DNA of 64,000 bases from Lachnospiraceae bacterium. GTDB taxonomy: Bacteria > Bacillota > Clostridia > Lachnospirales > Lachnospiraceae. Position 1 is the first letter of the stretch, and each line of letters starts with the position of its first letter. The notes beneath the pieces are model-generated. The model was not told the origin of the DNA. It saw nothing but the letters and a program-made list of their open reading frames with translations, and searched no databases. Positions 58,451 through 64,000 of this stretch are shown in pieces. The stretch covers positions 124,001 through 188,000 of the forward strand of contig JAIDFQ010000043.1 in assembly GCA_029054245.1 (NCBI GenBank), in the 5' to 3' direction. The translations under genes were made by a program, and so were the position numbers.

Positions 58451-59890
58451 TTGAAAAAAATGAGTACTACTTCACAGGCGAGTCAAAGAATAGCAGCTTT
58501 GCTCGATGAAAACAGTTTCGTTGAAATCGGTGCGCAGGTAACAGCAAGAAGCACGGATTTTAATCTGAAACAGACCAAAACTCCTTCTGATGGTGTGATT
58601 ACCGGATACGGAGTGATAGGCGGCAGCCTTGTGTATGTATACAGCCAGGATGCGTCCGTACTTGGCGGCAGCGTCGGTGAAATGCATGCAAAGAAAATTG
58701 CAAACCTCTATGATCTGGCATTGAAAATGGGAGCTCCCGTAATCGGGCTGATTGAATCTGCCGGACTTAGATTACAGGAAGCAACAGACGCGTTAAATGG
58801 ATTTGGTGAAATCTACAAAAAGCAGGTTCTCAGCTCTGGCGTGATCCCTCAGATTACCGCTATTTTTGGTTCCTGCGGCGGCGGTCTTGCGCTTATTCCT
58901 ACTTTGACAGATTTTACTTTCATGGAAGAAAAGAAAGCAAAATTATTTGTGAATGCACCCAATGCGCTGGACGGCAATGAAATCAGCAGATGTGATACAT
59001 CAGCGGCTTCTTTCCAGAGCGAGGAGGCAGGTATTGTGGATGTGGTTGCGGACGAGGCATCTGTTCTTTCACAGATTAGAGAACTGGTATGTATGCTTCC
59101 TTCAAACAACGAAGAAGATAGTGCATTTGAAGAATGCACAGATGATTTGAACCGCACATGTGCAGAAATTGCAGGGTGTATAGGAGATACATCTATTGCA
59201 TTATCCCAGATCGCTGATAACGGCGCTGTATTTGAAGTGAAGGCAGCGTATGCGAAGGAGATGGTGACTGCATTTATCCGCTTAAACGGAACGACGGTAG
59301 GCGCTGTCGCAAACCGTAGCGAAGTATATGGCGAAGACGGAAAAGTGACAGATAAGTTTGATGCAGCTTTAACACCGGCAGGCTGTGATAAGGCGGCAGA
59401 TTTTGTTAATTTCTGCGATGCATTTAATATTCCGGTTCTTTCTCTTACAAATGTAAAAGGCTTTAAGGCCGATAAATGTTCCGAAAAGAAGATTGCAAAA
59501 GCAGCGGCAAGGCTTACATATGCGTTCGCCAATGCTACCGTTCCGAAGGTGAATGTTGTGATCGGACAGGCATTTGGAAGCGCTTATGTTGCCATGAACT
59601 CTAAGGCGATCGGTGCAGATATCACTATGGCGTGGCCGGATGCACAGATCGGTACGATGGATGCAGGTCTTGCTGCAAAGATCATCTGTGATGGTCAGGG
59701 AGCAGAAGCGATTGCCGCATGTGCAAAAGAGTATGCCGCGCTGCAGACGAGTGCACAAAGCGCTGCAGGCAGAGGATATGTGGATCAGATTATAAAGCCC
59801 GCAGATACAAGAAAATATGTAATAGGCGCTTTTGAGATGCTGCTTTCCAAGAGGGAAGACCGTCCTGCCAAAAAACATGGTACAGTTTAG
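58451..59890 (+). CDS. Acyl-CoA carboxyltransferase (MmdA/PccB-like) subunit
   Basis: ASVLGGSVGEMHAKKI, IGLIESAGLRLQEATDALNGFGEIYKKQ, GSCGGGLALIPTLTDF, VIGQAFGSAYVAMNSKAIGAD. Confidence 0.85.
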   Translation: MKKMSTTSQASQRIAALLDENSFVEIGAQVTARSTDFNLKQTKTPSDGVITGYGVIGGSLVYVYSQDASVLGGSVGEMHAKKIANLYDLALKMGAPVIGLIESAGLRLQEATDALNGFGEIYKKQVLSSGVIPQITAIFGSCGGGLALIPTLTDFTFMEEKKAKLFVNAPNALDGNEISRCDTSAASFQSEEAGIVDVVADEASVLSQIRELVCMLPSNNEEDSAFEECTDDLNRTCAEIAGCIGDTSIALSQIADNGAVFEVKAAYAKEMVTAFIRLNGTTVGAVANRSEVYGEDGKVTDKFDAALTPAGCDKAADFVNFCDAFNIPVLSLTNVKGFKADKCSEKKIAKAAARLTYAFANATVPKVNVVIGQAFGSAYVAMNSKAIGADITMAWPDAQIGTMDAGLAAKIICDGQGAEAIAACAKEYAALQTSAQSAAGRGYVDQIIKPADTRKYVIGAFEMLLSKREDRPAKKHGTV

Positions 59891-59895
59891 AAAGG

Positions 59896-60630
59896 ATGAT
59901 ACTTAATATGAAAAAATGGTTATTAGTATTAGGTATGATTACCTGTATGCTTGGTTTGTCAGCATGTAGCCAGAAAGAAGAGGCTGCTCCTTTCATGACA
60001 GAAGCGGCGGCTGAAGAATATGTGCAGGACAATATCATCAAGATTAACCGGTATGTTCAGACAAACACGAAGGACCAGGTGACGGATCTTGTATGGTTAA
60101 ATGCAATCGAAAGCTGGGAACAAGCTGCTCCAGATATGGGTGATTATGAAAAGATTGTCAGCATTAAGTACAATCTTGAAGAAAAAGACGGTGTTGTCAA
60201 TGCCAGAATTAAAGGATCCAAGCGTGAAGCAAGCGTAGAATTTGTATTTGAGGATGGTGTGATCGCCAATGTTACGACCAATGTGGAATATTCCTTTGGT
60301 GAAAAGATGGAGAAGGCGGCATTAAACACACTCCTCGGTATGGGAACGGTGTTTACAGTTCTTATTCTGATCAGCCTGATTATCGGATGTTTTGGCTTTA
60401 TACCTAAGATTCAGGCAAAATTTGATAAAAAGTCTAAGAAAGAAGAAGTGAAAAAGACGGCAGTGGACAATACCATTGCACAGATTATTGAAAAAGAAGA
60501 ACTTTCAGATGATTACGAGCTGGTTGCAGTTATTGCAGCAGCAATCGCTGCAAGTGAGGGCGCTTCTTCCACAGACGGATTTGTAGTAAGAAGCATCAGA
60601 CGCGCAGGGAACAAGCGGCAGCGTGCTTAA
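59896..60630 (+). CDS. OadG-like decarboxylase gamma subunit with lipoprotein-like N-terminus
   Basis: Lipobox LSACSQKE; TM VFTVLILISLIIGCFGFIPKI; C-terminal ELVAVIAAAIAASEG...FVVRSIRRA. Confidence 0.8.
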   Translation: MILNMKKWLLVLGMITCMLGLSACSQKEEAAPFMTEAAAEEYVQDNIIKINRYVQTNTKDQVTDLVWLNAIESWEQAAPDMGDYEKIVSIKYNLEEKDGVVNARIKGSKREASVEFVFEDGVIANVTTNVEYSFGEKMEKAALNTLLGMGTVFTVLILISLIIGCFGFIPKIQAKFDKKSKKEEVKKTAVDNTIAQIIEKEELSDDYELVAVIAAAIAASEGASSTDGFVVRSIRRAGNKRQRA

Positions 60631-60673
60631 ATGAGAATAATGTTGAATGGAAATCACAGGAGGATTTAAAGGA

Positions 60674-61039
60674 ATGAAAAATTATACAATTACCGTAAAT
60701 GGAAACGTATATGACGTAGTAGTAGAAGAAGGCGCATCCACTGGCGCACCTGCACCCGCAGCGCCGAAGGCAGCACCTAAGGCGGCTCCCAAGGCAGCAG
60801 CGCCAAAGGCAGCTGGCGGAGCAGGCAGCATCAAGGTTGAGGCTGGTGCAGCTGGCAAGGTATTTAAGGTAGAAGTAAGTGTTGGACAGACACTTAAGGC
60901 TGGTGATACAGTAGTCATTCTGGAAGCAATGAAAATGGAAATCCCTGTTGTAGCACCTCAGGGGGGTACTGTAGCAAGTGTTGATGTAGCTGTTGGCGAT
61001 GCTGTTGAGGCAGGTGCTTTGCTGGCAACTCTTAATTAG
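60674..61039 (+). CDS. Biotin carrier protein (biotin/lipoyl attachment domain)
   Basis: Ala/Pro-rich linker then [16 protein letters not shown] biotinylation motif. Confidence 0.93.
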   Translation: MKNYTITVNGNVYDVVVEEGASTGAPAPAAPKAAPKAAPKAAAPKAAGGAGSIKVEAGAAGKVFKVEVSVGQTLKAGDTVVILEAMKMEIPVVAPQGGTVASVDVAVGDAVEAGALLATLN

Positions 61040-61074
61040 TACTTTTGCCGAGAAAACAACAGGAGGTAAAAAAA

Positions 61075-62225
61075 TGGATTACATCGTATCTACACTGTCC
61101 AATCTGATTCACCAGACAGCCTTCTTTAATCTTACATGGGGCAATTATCTGATGATTCTTGTGGCGTGTGTATTTCTTTATCTTGCGATTGCCAGAGGCT
61201 TTGAACCGCTGCTTCTGACACCAATCGCATTTGGTATGCTGCTTGTCAATATTTATCCTGATATCATGATGAGTATTGAGGATTCAGCCAATGGCGCAGG
61301 CGGCTTACTGTATTATTTTTATCTCTTAGATGAGTGGGCAATCTTGCCGTCACTGATTTTCATGGGTGTCGGCGCTATGACCGATTTCGGTCCTTTGATT
61401 GCAAATCCTAAGAGCTTCTTACTTGGTGCAGCAGCACAGTTCGGTATCTTCGCAGCATATTTTGGCGCGATTGCAATGGGCTTTAATGACAAAGCAGCAG
61501 CAGCAATCTCCATTATCGGCGGTGCGGACGGTCCTACCTCCATTTTCCTTGCCGGAAAACTTGGACAGACTGCCCTGCTTGGACCGATTGCGGTAGCGGC
61601 ATATTCCTATATGTCCCTGGTGCCTATTATACAGCCGCCTATCATGAAACTGCTGACAACAGAAAAAGAGAGAAAAATCAAGATGGGACAGCTTCGTCCT
61701 GTGTCCAAGCTTGAAAAGATTCTCTTCCCGATTATCGTTACAATCGTAGTTTGTATGATCCTTCCTACCACAGCACCCCTTGTTGGTATGCTGATGCTGG
61801 GTAATCTGTTCAGAGAGTCTGGTGTGGTAAGACAGCTGACAGATACAGCATCCAATGCGCTTATGTACATTGTAGTTATACTGCTGGGCACTTCCGTAGG
61901 CGCTACCACCAGCGCAGAGGCATTCTTAAATCTGGACACATTGAAGATCGTTGCGCTTGGCTTGATTGCATTTGCATTTGGTACAGCCGCCGGCGTTTTG
62001 TTTGGTAAGCTGATGTGCATTGCAACAAAGGGAAAGGTCAACCCGCTGATTGGTTCCGCCGGTGTATCGGCAGTTCCTATGGCAGCCCGTGTTTCCCAGA
62101 AGGTGGGAGCAGAGGCAGATCCTACGAACTTCCTTTTGATGCATGCAATGGGACCTAACGTGGCAGGTGTTATCGGTACAGCAGTAGCAGCCGGTACTTT
62201 CATGGCTGTATTTGGCGTATTTTAA
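61075..62225 (+). CDS. oadB: Sodium ion-translocating decarboxylase subunit beta
   Basis: [63 protein letters not shown]; track ORF starts too early (60993). Confidence 0.95.
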
Positions 62226-62247
62226 AGAAAATTAGGAGGAAATAGAA

Positions 62248-63675
62248 ATGGCAGAACAGGCTAAAAAACCGGTTGGAATCATGGAAACCGTTCTTCGTGA
62301 TGCACATCAGTCTCTGATTGCTACAAGAATGCCTACTGAAATGATGCTTCCAATCGTTGACAAGATGGATAAAGTTGGTTATCATGCAGTGGAATGCTGG
62401 GGTGGCGCCACATTTGATGCTTCCCTTCGTTTCTTAAAGGAAGATCCATGGGACAGACTTAGAAAGTTAAGAGATGGATTCAAGAATACAAAGCTGCAGA
62501 TGCTTTTCAGAGGTCAGAATATCTTAGGCTACAGACCTTACGCTGATGATGTTGTAGACAGTTTCGTAGAGAAATCCATTGCAAATGGTATCGATATTAT
62601 CCGTATCTTTGATTGCTTGAATGACCTTAGAAACTTACAGGAAGCAGTCAATGCGACAAACAAGGTTAAGGCACAGGAGGGAAGAGGACATGCACAGGTT
62701 GCCCTTTCTTATACATTAGGTGATGCCTATACCATGGAATATTGGATGAACATGGCAAAGAAAATTGAAGAGATGGGTGCAGATTCTATCTGTATCAAGG
62801 ATATGGCAGGTCTTCTTGTTCCTTACAAGGCATCTGAAATGATTGCTGCCATGAAGTCGGCAACAAAGCTTCCGATTCAGCTGCACACACACTATACATC
62901 TGGTGTTGCAAGCATGACCTACATGAAGGCAGTAGAAGCAGGGGTAGACGTAATCGACTGTGCAATCTCACCTTTTGCTATGGGTACTTCACAGCCGGCA
63001 ACGGAAGTTATGGTTGAGACCTTTAAGGGAACACCTTATGATACCGGTTATGATCAGAATATTTTGTCTGAAATTGCAGATTACTTCAGACCTTACAGAG
63101 ATAAATGCCTTGCAGATGGTCTGCTTAATCCTAAGGTTATGGGTGTTGATATCAAGACACTGCTGTATCAGGTACCCGGAGGTATGCTTTCCAACATGGT
63201 GAGCCAGCTGAAGGAGCAGAATGCAGAAGATAAATATTATGATGTGCTGAAGGAAATCCCGCAGGTTAGAAAAGACTTAGGTGAGCCTCCTTTGGTTACA
63301 CCTTCTTCACAGATCGTGGGAACTCAGGCGGTATTTAACGTACTGATGGGTGAAAGATATAAGATGGCAACAAAGGAAACCAAGGCAGTTCTTCGCGGTG
63401 AATATGGTCAGACAGTTAAGCCTATGAATCAGGAGATCATCGACAAGGTTATTCCAGGTGAAAAGAGGATTACCTGCCGTCCTGCCGATCTTATTGAAAA
63501 CGAAATGGATAAGTTAGAGGCAGAGATGAAGGAATGGAAACAACAGGATGAAGATGTATTGTCCTACGCTCTGTTCCCGCAGGTTGCAACTGACTTCTTC
63601 AAATATCGTCAGGCACAGCAGGAAAAAGTTGATATGTCACAGGCAGATGTAAAGAATGGGGCATATCCTGTATAA
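62248..63675 (+). CDS. Oxaloacetate decarboxylase alpha / pyruvate carboxylase subunit B-type carboxyltransferase (no fused biotin domain)
   Basis: METVLRDAHQSLIATRMPTEMMLPI, VECWGGATFDASLRFLKEDPWDRLR, LHTHYTSGVASMTYMKAVEAGVDVIDCAISPFAMGTSQP. Confidence 0.95.
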   Translation: MAEQAKKPVGIMETVLRDAHQSLIATRMPTEMMLPIVDKMDKVGYHAVECWGGATFDASLRFLKEDPWDRLRKLRDGFKNTKLQMLFRGQNILGYRPYADDVVDSFVEKSIANGIDIIRIFDCLNDLRNLQEAVNATNKVKAQEGRGHAQVALSYTLGDAYTMEYWMNMAKKIEEMGADSICIKDMAGLLVPYKASEMIAAMKSATKLPIQLHTHYTSGVASMTYMKAVEAGVDVIDCAISPFAMGTSQPATEVMVETFKGTPYDTGYDQNILSEIADYFRPYRDKCLADGLLNPKVMGVDIKTLLYQVPGGMLSNMVSQLKEQNAEDKYYDVLKEIPQVRKDLGEPPLVTPSSQIVGTQAVFNVLMGERYKMATKETKAVLRGEYGQTVKPMNQEIIDKVIPGEKRITCRPADLIENEMDKLEAEMKEWKQQDEDVLSYALFPQVATDFFKYRQAQQEKVDMSQADVKNGAYPV

Positions 63676-63698
63676 ATTTTTAACGGACAAGATCGATG

Positions 63699-63735
63699 CA
63701 GCTCTCATGCAAGTATTTGTGTGGGAGCTGTTTTT
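63699..63735 (+). terminator. Rho-independent terminator
   Basis: CAGCTC...GAGCTG then TTTTTG. Confidence 0.8.
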
Positions 63736-63789
63736 GTGTTATAATCTAACTGCCGGTGGTTGGAAAATAATAGAAAATAGGGGGAGTAC

Positions 63790-64000
63790 ATGGATAATAA
63801 ACGATTTGCACTGCTCATAGATGCAGATAATATTTCGGCGAAGTATATAGGAGCCATCTTGGAGGAACTGTCTACTTACGGAATTACTACTTACAAAAGA
63901 ATTTATGGGGATTGGACCAGTACCCAGGCGACCAAGTGGAAAGGGGAGCTATTGGAAAACTCGGTGATTCCGGTACAGCAGTTCAGCAATACGGTGGGGA
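63790..64000 (+). CDS. NYN domain (PIN-like nuclease) protein, truncated by window end
   Basis: MDNKRFALLIDADNISAKYIGAILEELSTYGITTYKRIYGDWTSTQATKWKGELLENSVIPVQQFSNTVG. Confidence 0.8.
   Translation, partial: MDNKRFALLIDADNISAKYIGAILEELSTYGITTYKRIYGDWTSTQATKWKGELLENSVIPVQQFSNTVG

Noticed and set aside
58849-59532. 227-aa antisense ORF opposite the carboxyltransferase
   Set aside because: Shadow ORF; sense strand encodes a clear conserved enzyme
60740-60825. Ala/Pro tandem repeat in the biotin carrier gene
   Set aside because: Typical flexible linker of biotin/lipoyl carriers, not a novel repeat element
60993-61074. N-terminal extension of the oadB ORF
   Set aside because: Overlaps the biotin carrier gene; an ATG at 61075 preceded by aggaggt is the natural start
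61607-62203. 198-aa antisense ORF opposite oadB
   Set aside because: Shadow ORF of a recognised membrane subunit
1-64000. CRISPR array, prophage, transposon, tRNA or rRNA genes
   Set aside because: No regularly spaced repeats, integrase/transposase ORFs or recognisable RNA genes were found by reading; tRNAscan/CRISPR tools were not available

Overview
This 64 kb window looks like a chromosomal segment of a Firmicute, probably Lachnospiraceae (inferred from gene content: DUF4317, DUF4349, large acyl-CoA dehydratase activase, Na+-decarboxylase cluster). It is mostly core and metabolic genes. I saw no phage, transposase, CRISPR array, rRNA or tRNA. Main blocks: (1) 0-8.5 kb: membrane protease, phosphoesterase, TPR-DUF4037-DUF4125 fusion, amidase, MATE transporter, HAD phosphatase. 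(2) 8.5-10.9 kb: GntR/ABC-2 operon with a palindromic operator over its promoter, preceded by an unexplained structured intergenic element. (3) 11-18.5 kb: aroA, hflX, pseudouridine synthase, divergent NAD-dependent DNA ligase, metA. (4) 18.8-30.4 kb: a complete sugar or nucleoside uptake and catabolism cassette (isomerase, split transketolase, FGGY kinase, ribose-type ABC importer with two permeases, nucleoside-hydrolase-like enzyme, divergent LacI regulator). (5) 30.7-43.4 kb: HDOD/EAL-like protein, DUF4317, 1416-aa dehydratase activase, rhomboid-like zinc-ribbon protein, sigma-like protein without region 4, M16C peptidase. (6) 43.5-58.3 kb: DUF4349, era, a small YqzL-like ORF, recO, glyS (flanked by an inverted repeat pair), alaS, rpsU (missing from the ORF track), dacF-like genes, scpA/scpB, asparaginase. 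(7) 58.4-63.7 kb: biotin-dependent Na+-pumping decarboxylase cluster with both acyl-CoA and 2-oxoacid carboxyltransferases. The strongest undescribed candidates are non-coding: a 31-bp near-perfect RNA hairpin with only G.U wobbles and an anti-SD-like loop (31009-31083), a promoter-to-terminator sRNA candidate with a C-rich loop (about 40303-40397), and a structured intergenic element (8715-8769). All family assignments come from reading motifs; no database search was run.
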